A DNA stretch of 64,000 nucleotides. Origin: Chitinophaga filiformis (GTDB lineage Bacteria > Bacteroidota > Bacteroidia > Chitinophagales > Chitinophagaceae). Position 1 is the first letter of the stretch. Every line of letters starts with the position of its first letter. Location of the stretch: positions 620,001-684,000 of the forward strand of contig NZ_JAKIRP010000001.1 in the NCBI RefSeq assembly GCF_021646545.1, given 5' to 3'. The notes beneath the pieces were generated by a model, which did not search any database, had not been told where the DNA came from, and was given only the letters and a program-made list of their open reading frames with translations. Positions 16,357 through 27,000 of this stretch are shown one piece after another. Position numbers and translations under genes: made by a program.

Positions 16357-17952
16357 TCAAAACGAGTCCACCAATACCAGCAAACGCTTATCCACCGCGG
16401 AATCCCGGGTATAAAAATTCACAAATTGCAGGTCAAGTTTCGTCACCGGGAAGTGGGGGAAGACCTGTAATACCTTACAACGATGCCCCTGCACAACCAG
16501 CGAATCTTTCCATTGAGCAGTCGTATAGATCAGGGAAGGGCCCGGTGGTAAAGTGTCATATGACAAGCGGGGAGCATCCAGGTAATAACTCAGCGCATAA
16601 GAATGTGCCCTGTAAAAACCAACCGCACCTCCTTTGAGATGCTCATTTGCATAAAAGGCGGCCGCGCTTCCACTCTGGTAACGCAGCACATCCGGGTAGA
16701 ACAGTCCGTTTAAAAAAAGATTCAACGCCACACTCGCCAGACAGGTGCGGAAGAACACCCTTGCTATTCCTTTCAACGGCAGCCATATAAAAACGGCTGT
16801 TACGACCACGATCAATAGAACAGCTATAAAATTGATTTGAGGCCGGTAAAGCGCCCATAAACCAGCAATAGCGATGGCTATAATCCCCATGATGACATAC
16901 TGCGTAATACGGAAGGCCTTTTCTTTCTTCATAGATAAGATGTATTGCGCCGTCAGGATCGAAAAGAAGGGGAAAATAATATTCAGGTAGTGTGGCAACT
17001 GGAATTTAGACAAGGAGAACAGCAGAAAGGTGGTAAGCGCCCCGCTGATGCAATAATACTCCCGTACCTGACGCCCTTTCCTGATAAAGGCAATCACGGC
17101 CACATACAGGAATATAGACCAGGGCAGGAAGGCCCAAAGCACCGTATGCAGGAAAAACGACGGATCACCACTGCCTTTGATCGGGCCCGAGTTCATAAAC
17201 CGCCCGAACTGACTGTCCCAGAAAAAAAAACGGATACCCGACACCCCGGTCTGTCCGAAAATAACCTTCTCCGGATGAGCATCAAATTGCTGGTATAATG
17301 CATATAGCTCCGGTGTAATAAACAGACCAATCAGCACTGCTACAATCAGCCAGCGTACATGAAACAATTCCTTCCACTGCTTTGTGAACACAAATTGTCC
17401 GATCAGCGCAAATCCGATGGGTACCAGTGCAAAAGGCCCTTTTGTCATCACAGCAAAAGCTGCCAGTAATGCGCCCGGTAACAACTGCCGTTTATACAGA
17501 TGATATACGCTGCCGATGATCAATCCGGTGAGGTAAGGCTCCGCACGAACGTCTGTACTGGATATAACAAGATGTTCCGCCGTCAGCAGGATACAAACCG
17601 ACCAACGGGCCACCTGCTCACCATAAAGCGCCTTCGCGAAACGGTAAGTATACACTACTCCCAACATCAGGAATAAGAAGGCAGGAAGTTTGTAAGCAAA
17701 AGTCGTAAAGCCGAAAAGATGATAGGAGAGTGCCGCCATCCAGAACGGGAAATGGGGCTTATCCAGCCAATCCTGACCGTCAACAAACAGGTTCAGGTAA
17801 TCATGATGCTGCACCATATGTTTGGCGATGCCGGCATATAAAGCGCCATCAGGCTCCATAATAGTAACCGGCAGACCGCTGATATGTACAAATATCAGCA
17901 ACCCGATCATCCACAGGCTGACTTTCTTTTCTGAAACAGAAGATAATGACAT
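16357..17952 (-). CDS. GT39/ArnT-like membrane glycosyltransferase
   Basis: A 531-aa polytopic membrane protein with about 12 hydrophobic helices. The first loop carries MEPDGALYA and DWLDKPHFPFW, matching the ArnT/PMT (glycosyltransferase family 39) signature with a catalytic acidic residue, and RAEPYLTG comes later. Such enzymes move a sugar from a polyprenyl-phosphate donor to lipid or protein on the outer face of the inner membrane. The start at ATG 17952 is preferred to an in-frame TTG two codons upstream. It is separated from tRNA-Asn by 72 nt. Acceptor unknown. Confidence 0.85.
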   Translation of the reverse strand: MSLSSVSEKKVSLWMIGLLIFVHISGLPVTIMEPDGALYAGIAKHMVQHHDYLNLFVDGQDWLDKPHFPFWMAALSYHLFGFTTFAYKLPAFLFLMLGVVYTYRFAKALYGEQVARWSVCILLTAEHLVISSTDVRAEPYLTGLIIGSVYHLYKRQLLPGALLAAFAVMTKGPFALVPIGFALIGQFVFTKQWKELFHVRWLIVAVLIGLFITPELYALYQQFDAHPEKVIFGQTGVSGIRFFFWDSQFGRFMNSGPIKGSGDPSFFLHTVLWAFLPWSIFLYVAVIAFIRKGRQVREYYCISGALTTFLLFSLSKFQLPHYLNIIFPFFSILTAQYILSMKKEKAFRITQYVIMGIIAIAIAGLWALYRPQINFIAVLLIVVVTAVFIWLPLKGIARVFFRTCLASVALNLFLNGLFYPDVLRYQSGSAAAFYANEHLKGGAVGFYRAHSYALSYYLDAPRLSYDTLPPGPSLIYTTAQWKDSLVVQGHRCKVLQVFPHFPVTKLDLQFVNFYTRDSAVDKRLLVLVDSF

Positions 17953-18021
17953 GCGCAAAAGTTACAGCACTGATGTCACTTCCACAAAGCTGACGGGGAG
18001 TTTAATCGAAAATTAACAGGG

Positions 18022-18360
18022 TTACCAACCGAAAAGACTGGATTTCTCGAATCCTATATAGAGGCCATCCTCCCGTTGTTCCAGTGGATAGGTCTTCAGG
18101 TAGAAGCCTTCACCACTGCTGTTATACCCGTTCTTGATGTTGAACCGGTATCTATGCAGCGGACATACAACATTACCGGCATCATCTATAAACCCATCTG
18201 CCATGATACCGCTTGCATGCGGGCATTTATAAGCAAATGCATAGAGCTGCTGCTGGTATAAAGTATAGCAGATCTTTTTGCCATGGACCTCTATTACACC
18301 TATCTCGCCCTCCCTTGCATACAGGTCTGATAAACGATGCCAGTTGTATTGTTTTGCCAT
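18022..18360 (-). CDS. Rieske [2Fe-2S] ferredoxin-like protein
   Basis: A 112-aa cytoplasmic protein with both cluster-binding boxes: CPHASG (CxH, about residues 45-50) and CPLHRYRF (CxxH, about residues 64-71). This is the pattern of Rieske-type ferredoxins and NirD-like subunits. Length fits a stand-alone electron carrier. It starts 3 nt after the HflX stop codon on the same strand, so it is probably cotranscribed with hflX. The redox partner is not visible. Confidence 0.9.
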   Translation of the reverse strand: MAKQYNWHRLSDLYAREGEIGVIEVHGKKICYTLYQQQLYAFAYKCPHASGIMADGFIDDAGNVVCPLHRYRFNIKNGYNSSGEGFYLKTYPLEQREDGLYIGFEKSSLFGW

Positions 18361-18363
18361 TGT

Positions 18364-19554
18364 CTAATAAAAATACTCGCTCTTGTATGGATAACGTTCT
18401 CTATACAGGGTCACAACTTTATCCATGATAGTCTGACGCAGTTCATCAATATTCTTACGCTCTAAAGCGGATATGAATACACAGTTCCCTTGTGTCCTGG
18501 TTTCCCAGTTCTCCTTCAGCTGGCTCAGGATGTCCTGTTTGATATCTTCAGCCAGCCATTTGTCAAAGGTCTGCTGCTCATACAGATCCATCTTGTTAAA
18601 GATCATGATGCTGGGCTTGTCAAAAACCTTCAGATCCTGCAGGGTACGATTCACCACTTCCACCTGATCTTCATACTGCGGATGAGAAACATCCACCACG
18701 TGCAGCAGAATATCGCTTTCCCTTACCTCATCCAGTGTCGATTTGAAGCTCTCTACCAGATGGTGAGGCAGTTTTCGGATAAATCCAACTGTATCGCTCA
18801 GCAGGAATGCTGTCTGGTCAAACACTACTTTACGGGTGGTAGTATCCAGTGTAGCAAACAGTTTATTCTCGGCAAATACCTCACTTTTGCTCAGCAGGTT
18901 CATAATGGTGCTCTTACCTACGTTCGTATAACCCACCAGGGCTACACGAATGTATTCTCCACGGTCCTTGCGCTGGGTCAGCGACTGTTTGTCAATCTCA
19001 GCCAGACGTTTTCTCAACAGGGATATTTTATCCTTGATGATACGACGGTCCGTTTCAATCTCCGTTTCACCCGGACCACGACTACCAATACCACCTCCCT
19101 GTCTTTCCAGGTGACTCCACATCCCTTTCAGGCGGGGCAGGATGTACTGATACTGCGCCAGCTCCACCTGTACTTTCGCCTGAGCTGTGCGGGCACGGCG
19201 GGCGAAGATGTCCAGGATCAGGTCACTACGGTCTATCACCTTCACATTCAGCACCTTCTCTATGTTGGCAATCTGGGAGCCGGTCAGCTCATCGTCAAAT
19301 ATGACAAGATTGATATTTCTGCCTGTAATAAAGTCTTTAATCTCTTCCAGCTTGCCCTTTCCCACAAAAGTGGCCCTGTCAGGATGAGATAATTTTTGGG
19401 TAAAACGCTTCACAGTAGTAGCACCGGCCGTCTCTGCCAGGAACACCAGCTCGTCCAGGTACTCCTGCACCTGGCGCTCCGACTGCTCCTTATGGATCAA
19501 TCCCACTATAACCGCTCTCTCTTCCTGTTGTACAACTTGTTTCTTTTCAATCAA
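18364..19554 (-). CDS. hflX: GTPase HflX
   Basis: A 396-aa ribosome-associated GTPase. The N-terminal HflX domain includes FVGKGKLEEI and the region ERQGGGIGSRGPGETEIETDRR. The G domain has G1 GYTNVGKST, G3 DTVGFI and G4 NKMD. HflX splits stalled or heat-damaged 70S ribosomes. A TACCTTTG at 19574-19581 (minus strand) resembles a -7 element 20 nt upstream of the start, though no matching -33 TTG is evident. Confidence 0.95.
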   Translation of the reverse strand: MIEKKQVVQQEERAVIVGLIHKEQSERQVQEYLDELVFLAETAGATTVKRFTQKLSHPDRATFVGKGKLEEIKDFITGRNINLVIFDDELTGSQIANIEKVLNVKVIDRSDLILDIFARRARTAQAKVQVELAQYQYILPRLKGMWSHLERQGGGIGSRGPGETEIETDRRIIKDKISLLRKRLAEIDKQSLTQRKDRGEYIRVALVGYTNVGKSTIMNLLSKSEVFAENKLFATLDTTTRKVVFDQTAFLLSDTVGFIRKLPHHLVESFKSTLDEVRESDILLHVVDVSHPQYEDQVEVVNRTLQDLKVFDKPSIMIFNKMDLYEQQTFDKWLAEDIKQDILSQLKENWETRTQGNCVFISALERKNIDELRQTIMDKVVTLYRERYPYKSEYFY

Positions 19555-19690
19555 AGTTTATAAAAATTTACTGCAAAGGTATGGAATTAGTCCATAGCCC
19601 CATAGGCGGTAGCGTATAGCAGTCAATCAGCCGCTTCTTATGTTACACTGACTAAATTGCCTACATTTAGTCTCCAAACAAAATCTAAAC

Positions 19691-21718
19691 ATGCATAAAT
19701 CACTTTTGTTAACATCACTTTTTATATCAACTATGGCAGTGGCCCAGCAGAAAATGACGCCTGAGCTGCTCTGGCAATTGGGCAGAGTCAGCGGGGAAAC
19801 AATTACGGCAGATGGTAAGACGGTTATCTATGGCGTTTCGCGATATAATATCGCCGAGAATAAAAGCGAAAAGAATCTCTATGCCATCCCCCTGACGGGA
19901 GGCGCCGCTAAACAGATCACTACAGAACCCGGTGCAGAAGGAGATGTCAGCGCTGTAGACGGACAAAAGATCCGATATTCCTACAAAGGTCAGCTCTGGG
20001 AGGCAAATGCCGATGGTACCGGAGCCACCCAGATCACCCATGTCGAAGGCGGTTTGCAGAATATCCGTGTTTCCCCGGATGGTAAACACATACTGTTCTC
20101 CAAAGAAGTGAAGTTAAAAAAAGTGGCCGGCAGCGATTTCTATCCTGACCTCCCTAAGTCCAATGTGCAGATATACGATAATCTCAATTACCGCCACTGG
20201 GATACCTGGGAAGATGGTAACTACCAGCATGTATTTTATGCCACCTATGAGAACGGCCAGATAGGCACTCCCGTGGATATTATGGAAGGTGAATTGTACG
20301 ACAGTCCACAGATGCCCTTCGGCGGCTCTGAAGATATGATCTGGAGCCCCGATGGCAAAAGCATTGTCTATGTGACCAAAAAGAAATTCGGTAAGGAATA
20401 TGCTGTCAGCACCAACACTGACATTTACGAATACAACCTGGAAACCCGCGCTACCAAAAACCTTTCCGAAGGACTGGCCGGCTATGATGTAGCTCCTTCT
20501 TTCAGCCCCGATGGTAAATACCTGGCCTGGCTTGGTATGGCAAAGGATGGTTTTGAAGCAGACAAGAACGATATCATCGTACTGGACCGCGCTACCGGTA
20601 AACGTACCAATCTTACCAAAGACTGGGACGGTACCGTTGCTTCTATCCACTGGAACAAAGACGGCAAACAACTGCTGTTCCTCGCGGTAGTAAAAGGCAC
20701 CGAACAGCTACTGGAAATCACCCTCCAGAAAGATTTAGCTGCCACCACTGCAAAAAATATACGCCAGGTAACAGAAGGCGACTTTGACATCAACGGTATT
20801 GTCGGACAGGTGGGCAATACACTTGTAGTATCCCGTACCGACATGAACCATGCTGCGGAACTCTTTACCCTGCAACTGCCTAAAGGTACCCTGCAGCCAC
20901 TCACTACAGTGAATAAAGAGACCTACGACAAAACCGGCATGTGTAAAGTGGAAAAACGCTGGATCAAGACTACCGATAATAAAGAGATGCTGGCCTGGGT
21001 GATATTCCCACCAGATTTCGATCCTGCAAAAAAATACCCGACCTTACTATACTGCCAGGGAGGCCCACAGTCTGCCCTTTCCCAGTTCTATTCCTACCGC
21101 TGGAATTTTCAGCTGATGGCATCACAGGGTTACATTGTAGTAGCACCTAACCGTCGCGGTATGCCCGGACATGGTGTGGAATGGAACGCTTCCATCAGTA
21201 AAGATTGGGGCGGACAGCCTATACGCGACTACCTCAGCGCCATTGACGCTGTAAGCCAGGAACCATATGTCGACAAAAACCGCCTGGGTGCTGTAGGCGC
21301 CAGCTATGGTGGTTACTCAGTTTATATGCTGGCTGGTACTCACAACAACCGCTTCAAATCATTCATTGCCCATGATGGTCTTTTTGACCTGAAGAGCTGG
21401 TACGGTACTACCGAAGAGCTCTGGTTTGCAAACTGGGACATCGGTGCCTACTGGGATGCAGCCAACGCAAAAGTGTACAAAGAATTCAATCCAAGCGAAT
21501 ATGCCAATAAGTGGAATACGCCCATCCTGATCATCCAGGGAGGAACAGACTTCCGTGTAGGTATTGAACAGGGCTTGCAGGCCTTCCAGCTGGCACAACT
21601 GAAAGGAATCAAAAGTAAACTGTTGTATTTCCCGGAGGAAAATCACTGGGTGCTGAAAGCACAGAATGCCCTGGTATGGCAAAGGGAATTCTTCCAATGG
21701 CTGAAAGAAACACTGTAA
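19691..21718 (+). CDS. S9 family prolyl oligopeptidase-like peptidase
   Basis: A 675-aa secreted serine peptidase. The signal peptide MHKSLLLTSLFISTMAVAQ is cleaved before QKMTP. A WD40-like beta-propeller with repeated SPDGK units (about 30-400) is followed by an alpha/beta hydrolase. The nucleophile lies in GASYGGY, the acid in GTDFRVG and the His in ENHWV near the C-terminus. This is the dipeptidyl/acylaminoacyl peptidase type that trims oligopeptides, probably in the periplasm. Function within a peptide-degrading diet is inferred. Confidence 0.92.
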   Translation: MHKSLLLTSLFISTMAVAQQKMTPELLWQLGRVSGETITADGKTVIYGVSRYNIAENKSEKNLYAIPLTGGAAKQITTEPGAEGDVSAVDGQKIRYSYKGQLWEANADGTGATQITHVEGGLQNIRVSPDGKHILFSKEVKLKKVAGSDFYPDLPKSNVQIYDNLNYRHWDTWEDGNYQHVFYATYENGQIGTPVDIMEGELYDSPQMPFGGSEDMIWSPDGKSIVYVTKKKFGKEYAVSTNTDIYEYNLETRATKNLSEGLAGYDVAPSFSPDGKYLAWLGMAKDGFEADKNDIIVLDRATGKRTNLTKDWDGTVASIHWNKDGKQLLFLAVVKGTEQLLEITLQKDLAATTAKNIRQVTEGDFDINGIVGQVGNTLVVSRTDMNHAAELFTLQLPKGTLQPLTTVNKETYDKTGMCKVEKRWIKTTDNKEMLAWVIFPPDFDPAKKYPTLLYCQGGPQSALSQFYSYRWNFQLMASQGYIVVAPNRRGMPGHGVEWNASISKDWGGQPIRDYLSAIDAVSQEPYVDKNRLGAVGASYGGYSVYMLAGTHNNRFKSFIAHDGLFDLKSWYGTTEELWFANWDIGAYWDAANAKVYKEFNPSEYANKWNTPILIIQGGTDFRVGIEQGLQAFQLAQLKGIKSKLLYFPEENHWVLKAQNALVWQREFFQWLKETL

Positions 21719-21725
21719 ATAACAG

Positions 21726-21768
21726 GGTATCAGGTACCGGCACTTCAACATTGCTGGTACCTGATACC
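21726..21768. repeat. 13-bp inverted repeat between S9 peptidase and enoyl-CoA hydratase genes
   Basis: GGTATCAGGTACC (21726-21738) is exactly complementary to GGTACCTGATACC (21756-21768) with a 17-nt loop. No T-run follows. It could be a weak terminator, an mRNA stabiliser or an operator. Confidence 0.6.
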
Positions 21769-21781
21769 TGATTGATAATTC

Positions 21782-22591
21782 ATGTATAAATTCCCCAACG
21801 TTATGTTCACCTCTCTCTTGCTTAATGTCCACGAAGGCATTGCTACCATTACACTCAATCGTCCGGATGTTTATAATGCCTTTGACGATCCGCTGAGCTA
21901 TGAATTACAGGATGCCCTTAAACAGGTAGAAAAAGATGCTGCCGTCAGGGTAGTAGTATTGACCGGTGCTGGCAATAAAGCATTCAGCAGTGGTCAGGAC
22001 CTGAAAGCTGCTTTAAATGGGAATGGCGGAAAACGCGATCTCGGCGAGTCCTTGCGTAAACGCTATAACCCTATCATCAGGGCTATACGGAATATGCCCA
22101 AACCTGTTATTTGCCAGCTGAATGGCATTGCTGCCGGAGCCGGCTGCTCCATTGCCCTGGCCTGCGATATGATCATTGCCAGTGAAAACGCTGCCATGGT
22201 GGAGATATTCATCAATATCGCCCTCGTGCTGGACTCGGGGTCATCCTATTTCCTGCCGCGGACTGTCGGCTACCACAGGGCCTTCGAGCTGGCCACCAAG
22301 GCTACAAAATTATCAGCAACTGAAGCACATCAACTGGGTTTTGTTAATAAGGTTGTGAAACCGGAAGAACTGGAAGCTGCTGTACAGGCCGAAGCGTCAT
22401 TTTACGCCAATGCACCTACCAAGGCCATTGCCCTGCTGAAAAAGATGCTGACCAAGGGTATGACAGAAAACCTTGACGCAGTGCTGGAGTACGAGGCCTA
22501 CTGTCAGGAAATTGCCGGCAATACCGCCGACAATACCGAGGGGATACAAGCCTTCCTCGAGAAACGGAAGCCTGCTTTCAAGGGTGTTTAA
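21782..22591 (+). CDS. Enoyl-CoA hydratase/isomerase family protein (PaaG-like)
   Basis: A 269-aa crotonase-fold enzyme. The oxyanion-hole segments are AFSSGQDLKA and NGIAAGAGCSIALACDMI, and the later LVLDSGSSYFLPRTVG keeps an aspartate where PaaG-type isomerases have their catalytic acid. The hydratase glutamate is not at the usual site. The product therefore looks more like a PaaG-type isomerase than a beta-oxidation hydratase. A second in-frame ATG at 21803 is also possible. No phenylacetate or fatty-acid genes flank it. Confidence 0.85.
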   Translation: MYKFPNVMFTSLLLNVHEGIATITLNRPDVYNAFDDPLSYELQDALKQVEKDAAVRVVVLTGAGNKAFSSGQDLKAALNGNGGKRDLGESLRKRYNPIIRAIRNMPKPVICQLNGIAAGAGCSIALACDMIIASENAAMVEIFINIALVLDSGSSYFLPRTVGYHRAFELATKATKLSATEAHQLGFVNKVVKPEELEAAVQAEASFYANAPTKAIALLKKMLTKGMTENLDAVLEYEAYCQEIAGNTADNTEGIQAFLEKRKPAFKGV

Positions 22592-22664
22592 AGTAGCTTT
22601 TCTATGTGTCTGATCTCACATTACAGACCACTGTTAACAATGGTAGAATAAAGAATAACTATAA

Positions 22665-22710
22665 AAACTAAAAAGGGCATCCGCTTTAAAGCAGACGCCC
22701 TTTTTAGTTT
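22665..22710. terminator. Bidirectional terminator
   Basis: AAACTAAAAAGGGC (22665-22678) is perfectly complementary to GCCCTTTTTAGTTT (22697-22710). A/T tails on both sides serve the convergent hydratase and beta-barrel genes. Confidence 0.9.
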
Positions 22711-22729
22711 AATATCTTCTCTCAGTAGA

Positions 22730-23428
22730 TTACAAACCACTGAGCATAAATCCGAAGGAGTAAGGATTCACATCGTAAGTACCGTTGTCTTTGAATATAC
22801 CGTTCAAAGCATAAGTACCATACACCGCGAAGTTACCGTAACCCACCCTTGCAGTACCTGCAAAACGCCATGTATTGAAAAGACGTTTGCTGGCTTCTTT
22901 TTCAATCAGTTTTGAACCGTTTACATTGCTCACTGACCGGGTATGTGCATTCAGCAGGTTACCTATTTTCAGACCCAACCCTACTTTGAAACCTTTGTTT
23001 GCATTCTCAGGTACCGCGCGGTAGCGGAGTTCCAACGGCAATTCGAGATAGGTAGCTGCCAGCTTGAACTTGCTGTAAGCATCCGTTTCCTGGAAATCAG
23101 GAACAGTAGACGCATTTCTTAAGTCCAGGCTCATGTTGCTCAGATGGTAATGATCAGACCCTATTCCCAAACCTGCCGCAAGGCTGAAATTAGTTTTCTG
23201 CAAAGGAATATCGTACATAAATGCGATATTCAGCTGGCGGTTAAAACCAGTATTAATAGCACTAGCTCCTGTACCAGTCAATCCAACATATCCCAACTGA
23301 ATCACTAAGAAATCCTTGGAATGTGAGGCTGCTCCCATAGCTTTATTAGCAACTGCATTCTTGGCATCCTGTGCAAATACTCCAAAAGAAGCCGCCATCA
23401 GTCCCAGCGAAAAAATTAATTTCTTCAT
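22730..23428 (-). CDS. Outer-membrane beta-barrel protein (porin family-like)
   Basis: A 232-aa secreted protein. The signal peptide MKKLIFSLGLMAASFGVFA is cleaved before QDAKN. The mature part is made of alternating beta strands ending in a C-terminal aromatic strand (PYSFGFMLSGL), typical of the small outer-membrane beta-barrel proteins common in Bacteroidota. No enzymatic motif is seen. It ends at a bidirectional terminator and seems monocistronic. Confidence 0.75.
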   Translation of the reverse strand: MKKLIFSLGLMAASFGVFAQDAKNAVANKAMGAASHSKDFLVIQLGYVGLTGTGASAINTGFNRQLNIAFMYDIPLQKTNFSLAAGLGIGSDHYHLSNMSLDLRNASTVPDFQETDAYSKFKLAATYLELPLELRYRAVPENANKGFKVGLGLKIGNLLNAHTRSVSNVNGSKLIEKEASKRLFNTWRFAGTARVGYGNFAVYGTYALNGIFKDNGTYDVNPYSFGFMLSGL

Positions 23429-23586
23429 GTGTAAGTATAAAGTCTTGAAAAAGAATATTAGGCAAATTTAATGGAATAGGAATAAAACAAAGGGTTAAAA
23501 TATTTATAAAATATTAGCCGCCTTTAGTATCTCTCGCTATCGCCTTCCGAATACCGGCCTAAAGACATATATTTCCGGTATATAAT

Positions 23587-23974
23587 ATGTTAGAACCTAT
23601 GGAAGAATTCAGTAACCGCATAAACCTGCGCTCAGCAGGGTGTTCTAAATGCCATAATCCCAGATATCAACTCAGTTATAAGGTACGGCTTTGCAAGACT
23701 GTCGCCAGGAATTGTCCCGGTATCCCCTTACAAGAGAAGTTATTTGGGGTGCATAGGGGTGAGCGTTATATTACTGCCTGCCCTGTTCCGTTTACCCACT
23801 TACTTCAAGGCCGGCGTAGCTACGGCTGAAGATCATTACTGTTCCAATCACAGGTATGATCTATGGGGCCGCATGGGGCCGTGATATGGCTTGACCTGGT
23901 TTACGGCATGGGCATCGCCTTCGGATTACCTATACTGATCATCGATTTCTTTTCACGGGTGCTGTAAACTTCAT
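23587..23974 (+). pseudogene. Possible decayed membrane-protein gene
   Basis: No single frame spans this region, but hydrophobic coding-like pieces appear in different frames: ITVPITGMIYGAAWG around 23838-23882, then AVIWLDLVYGMGIAFGLP leading to FFSRVL and a TAA near 23965. They look like one transmembrane protein broken by frameshifts and stops. An 80-codon ORF from 23587 covers the first part but has no recognisable product. Read as a remnant, with low confidence. Confidence 0.3.
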
Positions 23975-23979
23975 AAATA

Positions 23980-24016
23980 AAAAGGACGTACTGCTAACTG
24001 GTACGTCCTTCTCTTT
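23980..24016. terminator. Bidirectional terminator
   Basis: AAGGACGTAC pairs with GTACGTCCTT (stem 23982-23991 with 24001-24010), flanked by A-rich and T-rich tracts. It ends the leftward helicase gene. Confidence 0.85.
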
Positions 24017-24032
24017 ATCAATAAGTCTTGCG

Positions 24033-27000
24033 TTAACTGAACAGGTAAAGCACATCTTCCTTGGTAAGCTTCTTCACAAATCCGGAATCATCTGCAATGA
24101 TCTCTTTCACCAGCGATTTCTTACGCTCCTGTAATTGCAGGATCTTCTCTTCCACAGTATCCTTACAGATCATACGGTAAGCAAAGATATTCTTCGTTTG
24201 ACCAATACGGTGTGTACGGTCAATAGCCTGCTGTTCTACGGCCGGGTTCCACCAGGGGTCCACGATATACACATAGTCAGCTGCCGTCAGGTTAAGACCC
24301 ACACCACCCGCTTTGAGGGAGATGAGGAATACCCTGCAGTCATCATTGGACTGGAAATTCTGTATTGCACGCTCACGTTCCGTTGCAGAAGTGCTACCGT
24401 CAAAATATTCGAACGGGATCTTCATATGCTGCAGCTTTTCCCTGATCAGTCCAAGCATACCCAGGAACTGGGAGAAGATCAGCACTTTGTGATTACTGAT
24501 GTTCTCAGACATTTCACGGGTCAGCTCGTGTAACTTCACAGAATGATTTGGATATTGTTCCGCCTCATTCAGGATAGCCGGTGAGTCACATATCTGGCGC
24601 AGCTTCATCAGACCTTGCAGGATGGTCAGCTGTGAGCGTTCCATACCCTGATCTTCGATCACGCCCAATATTTTTGAACGGTAAGAGTTTCTGTAAGCAT
24701 CATAAATATGCCGCTGTTCTGCATCCATCTCACAGAAGATTACGGTTTCGATCTTCTCCGGCAGTTCTTTCGCTACCTGTTCTTTGGTACGGCGCAAAAT
24801 GAACGGATAGATGAGCTTACGCAGATGATCCTTACGTTCTTCATCCTGAAACTTATCTATCGGCGTGGCAAACTCATTACGGAAGAAGTCCACACTTCCC
24901 AGCATACCCGGATTCAGGAAGTTCATCTGGGCATAAATGTCAAATGTATTGTTCTGCATCGGCGTACCACTCAAAGCCAGTTTATTCCTGGTATTCAGCA
25001 GTTGCGCCGCTTTAGTCACCTTGCTCTGCGGGTTCTTGATAGCCTGGGATTCATCCAGTACTACATAATCCAGGTCCATCTTCATCAGTGTCTGTACATC
25101 ACTTCTCAGGGTACCATAGGTAGTGATCAGGATGTCAAACTTCACCAGCTCTTCCACTGTTTTCAGACGGGTAGGGCCATGGTGGATATGATAGGTCATA
25201 CTGGGCGTAAACTTCTTGATCTCATTTTCCCAGTTATAGATCAGGGTAGTAGGGCATACCACCAGTGCAAGACATTTACCATCATTCTTATTCTTGTAAT
25301 GCTGGATAAATGTAAGTGCCTGGATAGTCTTACCAAGACCCATATCATCTGCGAGGATACCTCCCCACTTCACTTCATCCAGGTAATTCAGCCATTGGAA
25401 CCCGCTTTCCTGGTAAGGACGCAGCGTGGCCCGCAGGTTATGCGGCAGGGCAATATTACGGATCTCGTCAAACTGCAGCAGTTTACGCCGCTTCTGTTCC
25501 AGCTCCAGTAATATCGCATCATCGTCAATGAACTCATACAGTTCATCGATCACACTGAAATTGTATTTACTCAGTTTCAGTGCGCCTTTATCTTTTTCCT
25601 CCCCGATCTTGAACAACAGGGAGTATTTCTTTAACCATTCTTCCGGTAGCAATCCGAGGGAACCATCCGCCAGCTGTACATAGTTCTGTTTGCCTGCCAG
25701 CGCCTGCTTGATATCCCTTATACTCACCTTCTGATCGCCATAGGTCACTTCAATCTGTGCGTCAAACCAATCAATACCTGAGCTGATCTGAAGGTTGGTC
25801 ACCGGTTTATGGGCGCTGAACTTAAAGTTCTTCAGGTTCTCAAATCCGAACACCCGTACATTCATTTCCTTCAGCGTATCAAAAAACAGGAAGAACCAGT
25901 TGTTCTTCAGCGCCTCTTTAGCCTTCAGGAAGAAATAATTATTTGAGTTAGGTTGTGCAAAATTGGTGTGCAGCGTACTCAGTTTATCGACAAACTGTTG
26001 TTCTGCTTCTTTGTTCCGGTGGATGATCAGGACCTTGTTCCCTTCCTGTACCGTTATTTTGCCGTCATCATTCCAATCGACTTCCTGTCCGTGATAAGCA
26101 AATCCTGGCTGAATAATGAAGGTCTCGCCAACCTCACGGAGGAATACGCGGCATTCCGGCAGTATGTCATCCACTTCCGCCAGCAGGGAATTGTCAAACT
26201 GTATCTGATATTGCTTGCTTAATGGCAGCAGGTAGTCCTGCAAATAGGTTCCCCACTGATCGGCAGGAATGCGGATGCGGCCATTCTCACGGAACAACTC
26301 CACGTGCAGTGCGTCCTGTGCATTTTCAAACAGGTAAAGCACATTGTTCTTCAGGAACAATATGGAGCTATCCCACTCATTATCAGAAACATTTACCATC
26401 TCTCCCTCTATGAGAACATGGCACGTCACTTCTATAACGTCTGCGGCAGCGTGTGTTTTGAAGATTGGCTGTAGTCTGTCACCAGCCAGGTGAACAGGCT
26501 GCAGGTTCTTTGTTTTGAACTGTTGCCGGTTCGGTAACAGGAACAACAGACCATGTGCCGCTATCTGCGGAAACAGTTTGGCCAGTTTGGGATGCAGGTA
26601 TTCCAGCATCAGCTCCTTTGTTTCCGTTGGCAAGGCAGACTCATTATCATCGTGGGTGATGTTTTCCCAGATGCCTGCAAAAGGAGAGTTCTTGCTCAGA
26701 AACTTACTGACTTCCATACCCTGTACCTTGCGGACTGGGGTGATCAGGTCGCGATCAGCTTCTTTATACTGGTAAAAGTCTATGTATTTAGAAAGGTCGA
26801 GTTTATTGACCAGGGAGACAAAGGCATTCTGTTCCTCATTTACTTCACCGCTTACCAGGTCTATCCTGAAGAACGGATACAATTGTTCATTGGCATTAAA
26901 CACAACGCCTATGCGCTGGGTAATAGCCGCAGAAACCTCTGGTGGCGGGGCTGGAGCTGGCTGCCTGCTGGCAAGGGCGCCGTCAACCCTTTTTATACTG

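Noticed and set aside
18490..19392. A 300-codon ORF on the plus strand
   Set aside because: It lies wholly opposite hflX, whose family motifs are clear; it is an antisense shadow.
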